Notes: generated from the letters alone by a model not told the origin. Numbered from the stretch's first letter, positions 18,154 to 28,473 are shown. The stretch is 64,000 nt of DNA from Hymenobacter aerophilus DSM 13606 (GCF_000382225.1 NZ_KB907800.1:248001-312000); one strand, 5' to 3'. Translations and numbers: made by a program.

Positions 18154-19056
18154 TTAGAGAATATTGTTGATCTGCTCCTTAATTTTCTCCAGTTCCTCCT
18201 TCATGCTCACCACCAGGTGTTGCATGGCCGAGTCGTTGGCTTTGGACCCGATGGTGTTTATCTCGCGACCAATTTCCTGCGAAATAAACGCTAATTTCTT
18301 TCCGGTGGGCTCGGGCAGGTGGGCCGTTTCGATGAAGTAGCGCAAATGGTTGCCCAACCGCACCTTTTCCTCGGCAATGTCAAGCTTCTCGATATAGTGC
18401 AGAATCTCCTGCTCGAAGCGGATGCTGTTGAAATGCTCGTTGGCTGAGATGTCGGCCAGGTGGCTTTGCAGGCGCTGGCGCACCTGCGCCACGCGGCTGG
18501 GGTCGTGGCGCTCCACCTCGGCCAGCAGCTGGCTGATGCGCTCCACGTAGCCCAGAATTTCGGCGGTCAGGGCCTGGCCCTCGGCCCGGCGGAACTCGTG
18601 CAGGCGCTCCAGCGCCTCGTGCAGCAGCGGCAGCAGCTCGTCCCAGCTGGTTTCGGTTTCCAGGGGCTCGGCGGCAGCGGCCGGGTCGGCGGCGGGCAGG
18701 CGCAGGGAGCCGGGCAGGGCGTGGGCCACGGCTGTTACCTGGTCGAACGACAGGCCGGTGCGCAGGCTCAGGGCCTGCAGCTCCTGGCAGGCCGCCGTCA
18801 GGGCCACCTCATTTACAATGGAGCCGCCCGCAGCCGTGGCGCGGGGCCGGGTGAAATCGAGGTTGAGGTTGACCTTGCCACGCACCAGGCTTTTAGCCAG
18901 CAGGTTGCGGATTTCCAGCTCCTTGTCCTGCAGGAAGCGGGGCAGGCGCAGAGTGAGGTCAAAGCTCTTGGAGTTAAGCGACTTGATTTCGACGGTAGCG
19001 GCGTAGTGGTCGGTTTCGCGGGTGGCGATTCCGTAGCCGGTCATGGACTGGAGCAT
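18154..19056 (-). CDS. YicC/YloC family endoribonuclease
   Basis: The 300-residue product begins 'MLQSMTGYGIATRE', the hallmark YicC N-terminus, and continues with 'EIKSLNSKSFDL' and 'RGKVNLNLDF'. The C-terminal DUF1732-type domain ends '.GREINTIGSKANDSAMQHLVV'-like, the most conserved part of the family, followed by 'SMKEELEKIKEQI'. E. coli YicC is a ring-shaped endoribonuclease that degrades small RNAs such as RyhB. The ATG at 19056 is chosen because an upstream in-frame start at 19212 adds 52 residues unlike the family. It is divergent from the TonB-dependent receptor gene. Confidence 0.94.
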   Translation of the reverse strand: MLQSMTGYGIATRETDHYAATVEIKSLNSKSFDLTLRLPRFLQDKELEIRNLLAKSLVRGKVNLNLDFTRPRATAAGGSIVNEVALTAACQELQALSLRTGLSFDQVTAVAHALPGSLRLPAADPAAAAEPLETETSWDELLPLLHEALERLHEFRRAEGQALTAEILGYVERISQLLAEVERHDPSRVAQVRQRLQSHLADISANEHFNSIRFEQEILHYIEKLDIAEEKVRLGNHLRYFIETAHLPEPTGKKLAFISQEIGREINTIGSKANDSAMQHLVVSMKEELEKIKEQINNIL

Positions 19057-19176
19057 GGGTGCGGGCAGGGCTGATGGAGGCCGCGAAAGTAGCGCTTTCG
19101 GCGGGCAGATGCGGGGCGGGCGACGAGGGTAACGCAAACATAACCGCCGCGCAATATTAGCATAACAGGGCCAGGG

Positions 19177-19184
19177 TAGTTTTG
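19177..19184 (+). promoter_or_regulatory. -7 box TAGTTTTG of the TonB-dependent receptor gene
   Basis: TAGTTTTG matches TAnnTTTG and ends 22 bases before the ATG at 19207, predicting a short leader. No good -33 TTG is visible. Confidence 0.45.
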
Positions 19185-19206
19185 TCAAACCCTTTTCAAG
19201 CCCCGT

Positions 19207-22053
19207 ATGCAACGCACACTTACGCTGTTTTTCCTGCTGCTCATCCTGCTGCTTACCAGCTCACTGGCCCGGGCCCAGCAGGCCACGCTGAGCGGAACGA
19301 TTCGGGATAAAAAAACCGGCGAGGGCGCTATCGGGGCCACCGTCATCATAGCAGGCACCACCCAGGCCGCCCCCGTGGGCCTCGACGGCACCTACCAGCT
19401 CACGGCCGCGCCCGGCACCTACACCATCAGTGTGCAGTCGATTGGCTACAAGCCGCTCACCTTCCTCGGCACGGTGTTGCGCGCGGGGCAGACGACCACC
19501 CTCAATGGCGCGCTGGAGGAAAGCAGCCAGGCGCTGGGCGAGGTGGTGGTGACAGGCCAGAAACAGACCGGCACCGAGGTGGCCCTGCTTCAGGACTTGA
19601 AGAAATCGGAAGTGGTGGTGAGCGGCATGAGCTCGGACCAGATTGTGAAGACGCTGGACCGCGACGCGGCCGAGGTGGTGAAGCGCATTCCGGGCGTCAC
19701 CATCCAGAACAACTCGTTTATCGTGATTCGGGGCCTGGCCGAGCGCTACAACACGGTGCTGCTCAACGATGCCCTCACGCCCTCGTCGGAGGTGGATACG
19801 CGCTCCTTTTCGTTTGACATTCTGCCCTCGTCGGTGATTGACCGGGTGCTGATTTTCAAGTCGGGCGCGCCGGAGCTGCCGGGCGAGTTTGGCGGCGGCG
19901 CCGTGAAAGTGTACACCAAAAACGCGGTGCTCGAAAACACCACCAGCCTGTCGGTATCGGCCTGGCACCGGGCGGGCACCACGTTTGGCAGCGGCTACCA
20001 GCAGAGCCCGCAGCGCAGCCGCACCCAGTGGGCCGGCTACGACGGCGGTGAGCGGAAAATGCCCACTGTCATCGGCGCCGAACCCTACAACAGCCAGCAG
20101 CCGCTCTCCGACGCCCGGCTGCTGCAGGCCGCCCGCGCCCTCGACAACAGCTGGAAGCCCCGGCTGAGCACGGCTTTACCCGACCTGCGGGCCTCGCTGG
20201 GCCTGACGCGCCGCTACGACCTGGGCCGGGCGCAGCTGAGCAACGTCACGTCGGTGTCGTACTCGAACACGCGCCAGCAGTACCAGGTGCAGCGGCAGCG
20301 GCTGGAAACGGGCACCGGCAACTTCATTTACGACTACACCGACGAGCAGGCCCAGACCGCCAGCCGGCTGGGCGTAATTCATAACTGGCAGGTGCGCCTG
20401 AGCGACGCTCACCGCCTGGAGCTGCGCAACTTCCTCAACCAGTATGGCACCGACGAAGTAACCCACCGCACGGGCGTCGATTTTGCCCAGGGCGGCGACG
20501 GCCGGGCCCGCGACAACCACGCGCTGCACTACCAGAGCCGCACGATTTACTCGGGCCAGCTGGCCGGCACCCACGAGCTGGGCGCGGCCAAAACCAGCAC
20601 CCTGACCTGGCAGACGGGCTACAACTACGTGCTGCGCAACGAGCCCGACTACCGCCGCTACCGCACCGGCCGCGACGTGCCGGCGCCCGGCGACGCGGCC
20701 CCGCCTTTTCAGGTGGAAATCAGCCAGATTGGCTCGCAGCAGGATGTATCGTCGTACTACTCGCGGCTGCGCGAAGACACCTACATGGGCAGCGGGCAGT
20801 GGGAGCAGCGCCTGAGCGGCCGGCGGGATACCACCCGCGAAAGCCAGTACAAGCTGCGCGCCGGCTTCTACACCGAATACAAGGAGCGCAGCTACGCCAG
20901 CCGCTTTTTCTCGTTCGTGCCGGCCCGGCCGGCGCGCTTCAACTACGAGCTGCTGCAGCTGCCGATTGAGACGATTTTTGCGCCCGAAAACATCGGCCCC
21001 AACACGGGTTTCACGCTGCGCGAAGGCACCGGCGACGAGGACAGCTACCGCGCTGACAACCTGCTGGCGGCCGGCTACCTGAGCGCCGTGGCCCCGGTGT
21101 CGGACAAGTTCAGCGTGTCGGGCGGGGTGCGGCTGGAGTACAACCGCAAGTTTTTGCGCTCGGGTTTGGCCAGCGCCGCGCCCTACGAGGAGCAGCGCAC
21201 CTTTCTGCTGCCCTCGCTCAACAGCACCTACAACTTTAGCCTGCGCAGCCTGCTGCGGCTGGCGGGCAGCGTCACGCTCAACCGCCCCGAGTTTCGGGAG
21301 GTGGCCGGCTACGCCTACTACGATTTCAACAGCAACGCCCTGCTAAAGGGCAACCGCGACCTGCAGACGGCCAAAATCTACAACGCCGACCTGCGCTACG
21401 AGTTCTACCCCACCAAGGCCGAGCTGCTGTCGGTGGGCGTGTTCTACAAGAAGTTCACCGATGCCATCGAGCAGGTAACCGGCTCGACGACCGGCAGCGC
21501 CCTGGAGCTGGGCTTCGTGAATGCCCGCAGCGCCTACGATGTGGGCGTGGAGGTGGAAGCCCGCAAAGGCCTGGCCGACCTCACCGAAAACCGGTTTCTG
21601 CAGCACTTTGCCTTCGTGCTGAACGCCTCGCTAATCAAGAGCCAAGTGACGCTGAGCGACGATGCGCAGGGGGCCGGCAACCTCAACCGGCGGGCGTTGC
21701 AGGGCCAGTCGCCCTACGTGGTGAACACGGGCGTTTTCTACCAGGATGACGCCCGGGGCTGGCAGGTGTCGGCGCAGTACAACGTCATCGGACCGCGCAT
21801 TCTGTTTGCCAGCAGCAACACCCAGAACTTCAGCATTTTCGAGCTCTCCCGCCACGTCATCGACCTGGCCGCCACCAAAAGTGTGGGCCGGCACCTGAGC
21901 GTACGCGTGGGCATTCAGGACGCGCTCAACCAGTACACCCGCCAGTACTACGACTCGAACCGCGACGGTAAAATCACGGGGGCCGATGGCGGCGCGTTTG
22001 CCCGCTTCCGCCGCGGCCAGTACTCCACCGTGGGTCTGACCTACCAGTTTTGA
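19207..22053 (+). CDS. TonB-dependent receptor with N-terminal carboxypeptidase-regulatory-like domain
   Basis: This is a 948-residue outer-membrane active transporter. Signal peptide 1-23 ('LARAQQ'). A CarboxypepD_reg-like beta-sandwich covers about 26-110 ('LSGTIRDKKTGEGAIGATV'). The plug is at about 115-250 ('VVTGQKQTGTEVAL', 'KRIPGVTIQNNSFIVIRG', 'FDILPSSVIDRVLIFKSG'). A beta-barrel follows and ends in 'FRRGQYSTVGLTYQF', with a C-terminal Phe as expected for a barrel. The transported ligand cannot be read from the sequence. It is followed by a T9SS-sorted secreted protein, a pairing I know to be common in Bacteroidota. Confidence 0.94.
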   Translation: MQRTLTLFFLLLILLLTSSLARAQQATLSGTIRDKKTGEGAIGATVIIAGTTQAAPVGLDGTYQLTAAPGTYTISVQSIGYKPLTFLGTVLRAGQTTTLNGALEESSQALGEVVVTGQKQTGTEVALLQDLKKSEVVVSGMSSDQIVKTLDRDAAEVVKRIPGVTIQNNSFIVIRGLAERYNTVLLNDALTPSSEVDTRSFSFDILPSSVIDRVLIFKSGAPELPGEFGGGAVKVYTKNAVLENTTSLSVSAWHRAGTTFGSGYQQSPQRSRTQWAGYDGGERKMPTVIGAEPYNSQQPLSDARLLQAARALDNSWKPRLSTALPDLRASLGLTRRYDLGRAQLSNVTSVSYSNTRQQYQVQRQRLETGTGNFIYDYTDEQAQTASRLGVIHNWQVRLSDAHRLELRNFLNQYGTDEVTHRTGVDFAQGGDGRARDNHALHYQSRTIYSGQLAGTHELGAAKTSTLTWQTGYNYVLRNEPDYRRYRTGRDVPAPGDAAPPFQVEISQIGSQQDVSSYYSRLREDTYMGSGQWEQRLSGRRDTTRESQYKLRAGFYTEYKERSYASRFFSFVPARPARFNYELLQLPIETIFAPENIGPNTGFTLREGTGDEDSYRADNLLAAGYLSAVAPVSDKFSVSGGVRLEYNRKFLRSGLASAAPYEEQRTFLLPSLNSTYNFSLRSLLRLAGSVTLNRPEFREVAGYAYYDFNSNALLKGNRDLQTAKIYNADLRYEFYPTKAELLSVGVFYKKFTDAIEQVTGSTTGSALELGFVNARSAYDVGVEVEARKGLADLTENRFLQHFAFVLNASLIKSQVTLSDDAQGAGNLNRRALQGQSPYVVNTGVFYQDDARGWQVSAQYNVIGPRILFASSNTQNFSIFELSRHVIDLAATKSVGRHLSVRVGIQDALNQYTRQYYDSNRDGKITGADGGAFARFRRGQYSTVGLTYQF

Positions 22054-22224
22054 GGAAGCGCGCTTTTAGCTGCTCGCTACTCGCTGGCAGCTCATTTTCT
22101 GACAGAAGATAATGCTGGCGTAACCCAATGATAACGGCCCGCTAACGCCCCGGCGCGGCCGGTGCCGGACCTTTGTTGGGTACTCAATCCACTCCTTTCC
22201 ACCTCACTCCTCTTCTTTTTTTCG

Positions 22225-23901
22225 ATGAAAAAGACCGTACTCTCGCTGGCCCTGGCCGCCGCCGCCGTAACCGGCGCCCTCACCCCGCTACGGGCCCAAA
22301 CGAGCTGCTCCGTAGCCCCGGCCCCGGTCGAGGTGTCGGGCTCGATTACCAGCAACACCACCTGGACGGCCGACCGGGTGTATCTGCTCAAGGGTTTCGT
22401 GTTCGTGGAAAGCGGCGCCACGCTCACCATTCAGCCGGGCACCATCATCAAGGGCGATAAGGCGTCGAAAGGCACGCTTACCATCAAGCAGGGCGCTAAA
22501 ATTGAGGCCCGCGGTACGGCTGCCCGGCCCATCGTGTTCACCTCGAACCAGGCGCCCGGCGAGCGGGACCGGGGCGACTGGGGCGGGCTGATTCTGGCCG
22601 GCCGGGCCCCGCAGAACATTCCGGCGGCCCCCGGCCAGCCGCTGCCCAAGCTGGAAGGCGGCCTGACGCCCGACACCTACTTCGGCGGCACCGACCCCAA
22701 CGACAACTCGGGCACGCTGCAATATGTGCGCATCGAGTTTCCGGGCATTGCCTTCACCACCGACAACGAAATCAACGGCCTGACGCTGGCCGGCGTGGGC
22801 GCGGGCACGACCATTGACTACATCCAGGTTTCGTACTCCGGCGACGATTCGTTTGAGTGGTTCGGCGGCACGGTGAACGCCAGGTACCTGGTGGCCTTCC
22901 GCGGCACCGACGACGAGTGGGACACCGACAACGGCTTTGCGGGCAAGGTGCAGTTCGGCCTCTCGCTGCGCGACCCCAACCTGGCCGACGTGTCGGGCTC
23001 CAACGGCTTCGAGTCGGACAACGACGCCAACGGCTCGGCCAACGGGCCCCAGACGGCGGCCGTTTTCTCCAACATCAGCAACTTCATTGCGCCCGCTACC
23101 GGTACGCTCAACAACAACTACAAGCGCGCCATGCACCTGCGGCGCAACTCGGCCCTGAGCATCTACAACTCGGTGGTGGCGGGTTACCCGGTGGGGCTGC
23201 TGCTCGATGGCACGGCCGCGGAGGGCAACGCCGCCGGCGGCGCGCTGCAGCTGCGCCACAACGTGTTTGCCGGCTTCGCCGACAGCAAAGTGGCCACCGT
23301 GGTAACGGGCAGCACATTTGATGCAAAGAAGTTTCTGACCGACAACGGCAACGACCTCATTTCCAGCGTGGCCGACCTGAATCTGGCCACCGAAAACTTC
23401 AACCTGACCAACCCCTTCTTCCAACCCAAAGCCAGCTCGAAGCTGGGCGCCGGGGCCGGGTTCACGGGCAAGGCAGCCGACGCGTTTTTCGACAGGGTGA
23501 GCTACCGCGGGGCCTTCGCGCCGGAGGGTGCCACCGGGCCCAACACCGGTAACTGGGCCGCCGGCTGGACCAACTTCAACCCCCAGCTTACCTGCTACAA
23601 CTCCCCCGGCGTGACGACGGCTACCAAGTCGGCTTCCGGGCAGCTCCGGCAGCTGGCCGTGGTGCCCAACCCCAGCACCGGCCCGGCCGAGTTACGCTTC
23701 AGCCTGCGCCGCGCGGCCACCGCTACCGTGCAGGTGCTCGACCTGACCGGCCGCCCGATAGCCACGGTGCTGGCCAGCGGGAAACTCAGCGCCGGCGACC
23801 AGGCCCTGCGCCTGCCCGACGGCCTGCAAGCGGGCGTGTACCTGGCCACCGTCACGACGAGCGAAACCAGCCAGTCGGTGCGCTTTGTGGTGGTGAAGTA
23901 G
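22225..23901 (+). CDS. Secreted T9SS-sorted protein, partner of the TonB-dependent receptor
   Basis: The product has 558 residues. Signal peptide 1-26 ('LRAQ'), then a repetitive beta-rich body with 'GDWGGLILAGRAPQN', 'YFGGTDPNDNSG', 'DDSFEWFGGTVNARYL' and 'GFESDNDANGS', a type seen next to TonB-dependent receptors in this phylum. The C-terminal 75 residues are a type A T9SS sorting domain ('VVPNPSTGPAELRF', 'GRPIATVL', 'GLQAGVYLATV', ending 'VRFVVVK'), so it should be exported through the T9SS (SprA). The ATG at 22225 is chosen over 22162 because it starts a clean signal peptide. Function unknown; a surface-exposed binding protein is plausible. Confidence 0.9.
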   Translation: MKKTVLSLALAAAAVTGALTPLRAQTSCSVAPAPVEVSGSITSNTTWTADRVYLLKGFVFVESGATLTIQPGTIIKGDKASKGTLTIKQGAKIEARGTAARPIVFTSNQAPGERDRGDWGGLILAGRAPQNIPAAPGQPLPKLEGGLTPDTYFGGTDPNDNSGTLQYVRIEFPGIAFTTDNEINGLTLAGVGAGTTIDYIQVSYSGDDSFEWFGGTVNARYLVAFRGTDDEWDTDNGFAGKVQFGLSLRDPNLADVSGSNGFESDNDANGSANGPQTAAVFSNISNFIAPATGTLNNNYKRAMHLRRNSALSIYNSVVAGYPVGLLLDGTAAEGNAAGGALQLRHNVFAGFADSKVATVVTGSTFDAKKFLTDNGNDLISSVADLNLATENFNLTNPFFQPKASSKLGAGAGFTGKAADAFFDRVSYRGAFAPEGATGPNTGNWAAGWTNFNPQLTCYNSPGVTTATKSASGQLRQLAVVPNPSTGPAELRFSLRRAATATVQVLDLTGRPIATVLASGKLSAGDQALRLPDGLQAGVYLATVTTSETSQSVRFVVVK

Positions 23902-24043
23902 GAAGCTGATGCGACTACCGTTGCCTTGTATTTACTGACTACTATTCCGTCCTATTCGCGACCGGGCACTATTAACTACTTGATGACGAGCTGCAAACCG
24001 TCATCTTCAGCTGTAGAATCAGCTATTCTATTCTTCGTATTTT

Positions 24044-24079
24044 AAAAAGCTGGCTGCCCTGAGGCAGTCAGCTTTTTTT
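24044..24079 (+). terminator. Rho-independent terminator after the T9SS-sorted protein
   Basis: Stem AAAAAGCTGGCTGCC / GGCAGTCAGCTTTTT with one G-T pair, a four-base loop, and a run of seven T. Confidence 0.88.
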
Positions 24080-24121
24080 AGGTTCAGACCGAAACGGAAA
24101 GGCTCCAGCCACGGCTTGGTG

Positions 24122-24129
24122 TACTTTTG
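24122..24129 (+). promoter_or_regulatory. -7 box TACTTTTG four bases before the glycosyltransferase start
   Basis: TACTTTTG ends at 24129 and the GTG start codon is at 24134. If the Bacteroidota TAnnTTTG box sits at its usual place, transcription starts at or within a base or two of the start codon, so the mRNA would be leaderless. Confidence 0.5.
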
Positions 24130-24133
24130 CTTC

Positions 24134-25363
24134 GTGTCTGCTGCTTCTCCATCTGCCCTGCATGTTCTGCACCTGCCCAAGTGGTACCCGCACCGCTACG
24201 ACGACCAGGACGGCGACTTTGTAGCCCGGCACGTAGCCGCCATTGCCGCCACCGATACGCCCGAACAGCCTTTGCGGAGCGCAGTGGTGTTTGCGGCCGT
24301 GGCCCGGGGGCCGCTGTCCGGCATCATTGAAAGCGAAGTGGACCTGCGCGGCCCGGTACCTACCTGGCGCTACTACTACCGCGCCCACCTGACGGGCCTC
24401 GCCCCGCTCGATAAGCTGCTGAAGCTGGGCCTGTGGCTGGTGTGCATGATCCGCGGCTGGCGAGCCGTACGCCGACACTGGCAGGGCCGGCGGCCCGATA
24501 TTGTGCACGCCCACATTATGCTGCGTACTGCGGCGCTGGCGTTGGTGCTGAAATGGCGCTACCGGATTCCGTACTTGATTACCGAGAACTGGACAGCCTT
24601 TTTGCTGGTGAATGCGCATCGCCTGAGCTGGTGGCGCGGCCGGCTGGCCGGGCTGCTGGTGAGCCGGGCCGCCGTCTTCACGCCCGTTTCCGACGACCTA
24701 AAACGGGCCCTGGAGCGGCTCGGCGGGCGGGCCCGGCAAACCGTTATCATTCCCAACGTAGTCGACACTGACCGGTTCGGACTGCCCACCGAGGCCGGGC
24801 GGCGCCGGGGACTGCTGAACGTGGCTGCTTTCAACGAGCAGGCCAAAAACCTGAGCGGCACGCTGCGCACCGTGGCCCGGCTACGCACCGACCACCCCGA
24901 GCTGAATCTGCGGCTGCGCATTGCCGGCTACGGTCCGGCCGAGGCGCAGATGCACCAGCTGGCCGCCGAGCTGGGTTTGCTGGCCGATGGCACAGTGGAG
25001 TTTCTGGGCAAGCTAACGTCGGAGGAAGTAGCGACTGAGATGCGGCGGGCCCAGGCGTTCGTGCTGTTTTCCAATTACGAAAACCTGCCCTGCGTGCTCA
25101 TTGAAGCCCAGGCCAGCGGCCTGCCTGCCGTGGCCACCCGCGTAAACGGCGTGCCCGAACTGCTGCCGCCCGACGGTTCGGCCGGCCAGCTAGTGGAGCC
25201 CGGCGACGAGCAGGCTCTCTACGCCGCTCTGCTGGAAGTGCTGCAAGCCCCAATTGGCCGTTTCAACGAGCACCAGATGCGCAAAACGGCGCAGGCCCGC
25301 TTCAGTTACCCGGCCGTGGGCGCGGCTTTCCGGCGGGTGTACAGCTTGATGAGTCGCGGGTAG
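24134..25363 (+). CDS. GT4-family glycosyltransferase
   Basis: This 409-residue retaining glycosyltransferase has the GT-B fold. The N-terminal domain begins 'ALHVLHLPKWYPHRYDDQDG', and the linker has 'PVSDDLKRALERLG'. In the C-terminal domain, 'IPNVVDTDRF', 'AGYGPAEAQMHQLA', 'VEFLGKLTSEEVA' and the nucleotide-sugar-binding 'NYENLPCVLIEAQASGLP' (E-x7-E motif) are visible. It probably adds a sugar to an exopolysaccharide or O-antigen-like glycan; the donor cannot be told. GTG at 24134 is preferred over TTG at 24116, which lies inside the promoter region. The next gene is a polysaccharide flippase-like protein on the same strand, 67 bases downstream. Confidence 0.88.
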   Translation: MSAASPSALHVLHLPKWYPHRYDDQDGDFVARHVAAIAATDTPEQPLRSAVVFAAVARGPLSGIIESEVDLRGPVPTWRYYYRAHLTGLAPLDKLLKLGLWLVCMIRGWRAVRRHWQGRRPDIVHAHIMLRTAALALVLKWRYRIPYLITENWTAFLLVNAHRLSWWRGRLAGLLVSRAAVFTPVSDDLKRALERLGGRARQTVIIPNVVDTDRFGLPTEAGRRRGLLNVAAFNEQAKNLSGTLRTVARLRTDHPELNLRLRIAGYGPAEAQMHQLAAELGLLADGTVEFLGKLTSEEVATEMRRAQAFVLFSNYENLPCVLIEAQASGLPAVATRVNGVPELLPPDGSAGQLVEPGDEQALYAALLEVLQAPIGRFNEHQMRKTAQARFSYPAVGAAFRRVYSLMSRG

Positions 25364-25430
25364 CGCATATTGTTGGACTACCGACCGTTTTCGCACTAGT
25401 TTTCATTGGTTTCGCTTGTCTCCTGCCTAC

Positions 25431-26693
25431 ATGCTGCGCCGCGTCGTACAAAATTTCAGCACCCGCTTGGCTACGGCGCTGCTCAGCTTTGGAGTAGTAT
25501 GGCTGACGGCGCGCTACCTGGGGGCGGCGGGCCGGGGTGCGGTGAGTTTGTTCGTTACCGACTGCGCGGCTATTCTGCTCTTTATCGGACTGTTGGGTGG
25601 CTCGTCGCTGATTTACCTGGCCCCGCGCCGCAACCTCTGGCACCTGCTGCTACCGGCTTACGGCTGGGCGGCGCTGGTGTGCGGGCTGGGCACCGCCCTG
25701 GTGGGTTTGCTGCGGCAGCCCGAGCCGCTATATCTGCTTCATTTGGGGCTATTGAGCTTGCTGCAAGCCTTTTTCTCGATAAACACGGCCCTGCTGCTGG
25801 GCCGTCGGCGCGAGGGCATCTACAACTTGCTCACGCTGGCCCAGGTGGCGCTGCTGGCCGGGACGCTACTGGCAGCTTTCGGGGCCGGCGGGCGCTGGGT
25901 GGCCGTAGAAACGTACTACTACGCCGCCTACCTGGCCTTCGGGCTGCCGTGGCTGCTGAGCCTCCACCCCCTGCTGGGCCTGCCTGACAGCCGCCACCGC
26001 CAGGGCCGACGGCTGCGCGCCACCACCCGCGAACTGGCCCGCCACAGCCGGGGGGCGCACTTTTCCAACATTCTGGCCTTCGCCAACTACCGTTTGGGCT
26101 ACTACTTTGTGGCCTACTTCGCCGATGCGCGGGCCGTGGGCATTCTGTCGGTGGGCGTATCGCTCATGGAAGCCATCTGGCTGATTCCGCGCAGCGCGGC
26201 CCTGGTGCAGTACGTCGATTTGGTGAACACGCCCGGCCACGGTCCGCTGCCCGAGTCGGCGTTGCGGGTGGGGCGGCTGGCGGTACTGGGCACCGCGGCG
26301 GCTGTGCTGGTGCTGGTGCTGGTGCCCCCGGCCCTGCTTACGGCCGTGTTCGGCCGCGAATTCGGACCGGCCCAAACGGTGATGCAGTGGTTGGCCCCAG
26401 GCGTAGTTATTATGTCCGTGCAGATGCTCATTACCAGCTACTTCAGCGGCCGGGCGCACTACCGCCTCAACAATACGGCTTCGGTAGTGGGGCTGCTGGT
26501 TACGGTAACCGGGGGCCTGCTGCTGATTCCGCGGCTGCATACTGCCGGGGCCGCCCTGGTTTCCACGCTTTCTTATACCGCCTCCACGGCTTTTCTGATC
26601 TGGCAGTTCCGCCGTACCACCGGCCTGGGTCCCACCGCCTTTCTGCCTGGCCCCACCGATGCTGCCCAGGCCTGGCGGCGGATGTTTGGGTGA
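25431..26693 (+). CDS. Polysaccharide flippase-like membrane protein (Wzx/MATE-like)
   Basis: The 420-residue protein has about twelve to fourteen hydrophobic helices and begins 'MLRRVVQNFSTRLATALLSFGVVWLTARYLGAAGRG', in which the pattern of a first helix and 'ARYLG..GRG' is typical of Wzx-like lipid-linked oligosaccharide flippases. Other typical parts are 'NILAFANYRLGYYFVAYF' and 'IPRSAALVQYVDLV'. The ATG at 25431 gives this N-terminus; a TTG 15 bases upstream is less likely. With the upstream glycosyltransferase it forms a small surface-glycan pair. The exact substrate is unknown. Confidence 0.83.
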   Translation: MLRRVVQNFSTRLATALLSFGVVWLTARYLGAAGRGAVSLFVTDCAAILLFIGLLGGSSLIYLAPRRNLWHLLLPAYGWAALVCGLGTALVGLLRQPEPLYLLHLGLLSLLQAFFSINTALLLGRRREGIYNLLTLAQVALLAGTLLAAFGAGGRWVAVETYYYAAYLAFGLPWLLSLHPLLGLPDSRHRQGRRLRATTRELARHSRGAHFSNILAFANYRLGYYFVAYFADARAVGILSVGVSLMEAIWLIPRSAALVQYVDLVNTPGHGPLPESALRVGRLAVLGTAAAVLVLVLVPPALLTAVFGREFGPAQTVMQWLAPGVVIMSVQMLITSYFSGRAHYRLNNTASVVGLLVTVTGGLLLIPRLHTAGAALVSTLSYTASTAFLIWQFRRTTGLGPTAFLPGPTDAAQAWRRMFG

Positions 26694-26755
26694 CAGGTAC
26701 AGGGCTTATGCATAAAAGACAAACCAGCGCCCCCCGTCCTTTTGTCCCTGCTTGC

Positions 26756-27724
<969 letters not shown>

Positions 27725-27837
27725 AGGGGCGGATATAAGAGCGGGGCAACGGGCGGAAGTCAGGCGCTTAAAGGTAGAAATTTGCCTCCGGTTGACGCCG
27801 CCCTACCATTGCAATTTCAGCCGGGCAACACCCCAAT

Positions 27838-27871
27838 AAAAAAGCAGCCCCACGCGGCGGGGGCTGCTTTT
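27838..27871 (-). terminator. Terminator downstream of tRNA-Leu
   Basis: Hairpin of AAAAGCAGCCCC-type arms followed, on the minus strand, by T6. It lies 7 bases beyond the tRNA 3' end. Confidence 0.85.
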
Positions 27872-27877
27872 CAAAAG

Positions 27878-27961
27878 TACCAGAGACGGGAATCGAACCC
27901 GTACTTCCTCGCGGAAACGACAGTTTAAGTGTCGCGTGTCTACCAGTTTCACCACTCCGGC
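27878..27961 (-). tRNA. tRNA-Leu (anticodon UAA)
   Basis: The 84-nucleotide class II tRNA starts GCCGGAGTGGTGAAA on the minus strand. The anticodon arm CGACA-CTTAAAC-TGTCG gives anticodon TAA. A long variable arm follows, then GGGTTCGATTCCC. The acceptor stem GCCGGAG/CTCTGGT pairs with two G-T pairs, and the discriminator is A. CCA is not encoded. Confidence 0.96.
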
Positions 27962-27969
27962 TCAAGCAG

Positions 27970-28461
27970 TTAGCTTGTTTTTCGCTTCTGATTCTTACCG
28001 CGGTAATTGTCGGTCAGCGCATGGCAATTTGGGCAAAGTAACTGCAAATTCTCCAAACGGTGGTCGTTGTTTATACCGTTGATATGGTGCAACTCCAGTG
28101 GTATTGGCTCACCTACCCACTCCGATAACATGCACCCTTAGCACTTGTGCTCTTTTAATCTATATTCAATCAACCGCTTACGCAAACGAAAGGTCGAGGC
28201 GTACGTCGAGTTTTCAACCAGAATATCGTCCCAGGAAAAAGGCGTTCCAAACGCCCGAAACCGCGCCCCCGTATTCCAGCCCGCCCCCGTCCAGTGGCTC
28301 GTATCCAGCCCCAACCGGGCCACGCGGGCGTGCACCGTTTTGTAGTTGCCGCCGGCCGGCACCAGCCCGATGCGGCTGAGCACCTGCCGCACCGAGAGGC
28401 ACTCGGCTACGGCCTGTTGAAACTCAGCATCGGTACTCAGACACTTGCGGGTGTTAGCCAT
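27970..28461 (-). pseudogene. HNH endonuclease gene broken by an in-frame TAA in its zinc knuckle
   Basis: The minus-strand frame starts at ATG 28461 ('MANTRKCLSTDAEFQQAV') and encodes a helical N-terminal DNA-binding region with 'LGLDTSHWTGAGWN', as in phage-type HNH proteins. It reaches a TAA at 28138-28140. Reading through that codon in the same frame gives 'GCMLSEWVGEPIPLELHH', 'INGINNDHRLENLQLLCPNC' and 'HALTDNYRGKNQ', which is the HNH core with its second CxxC, ending at 27970. The stop replaces one of the two middle residues of the first CxxC (Cys-stop-Gly-Cys), so the premature protein lacks the whole catalytic core. It lies between tRNA-Leu and tRNA-Gly. A sequencing error in one base would also explain it. 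Confidence 0.85.
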
Positions 28462-28473
28462 ACCAGCAAGAAA

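Noticed and set aside
28138-28140. The HNH stop codon considered as recoding (selenocysteine or pyrrolysine)
   Set aside because: The codon is TAA, not TGA or TAG, and no selenocysteine hairpin is apparent. A nonsense mutation or base-call error is simpler.
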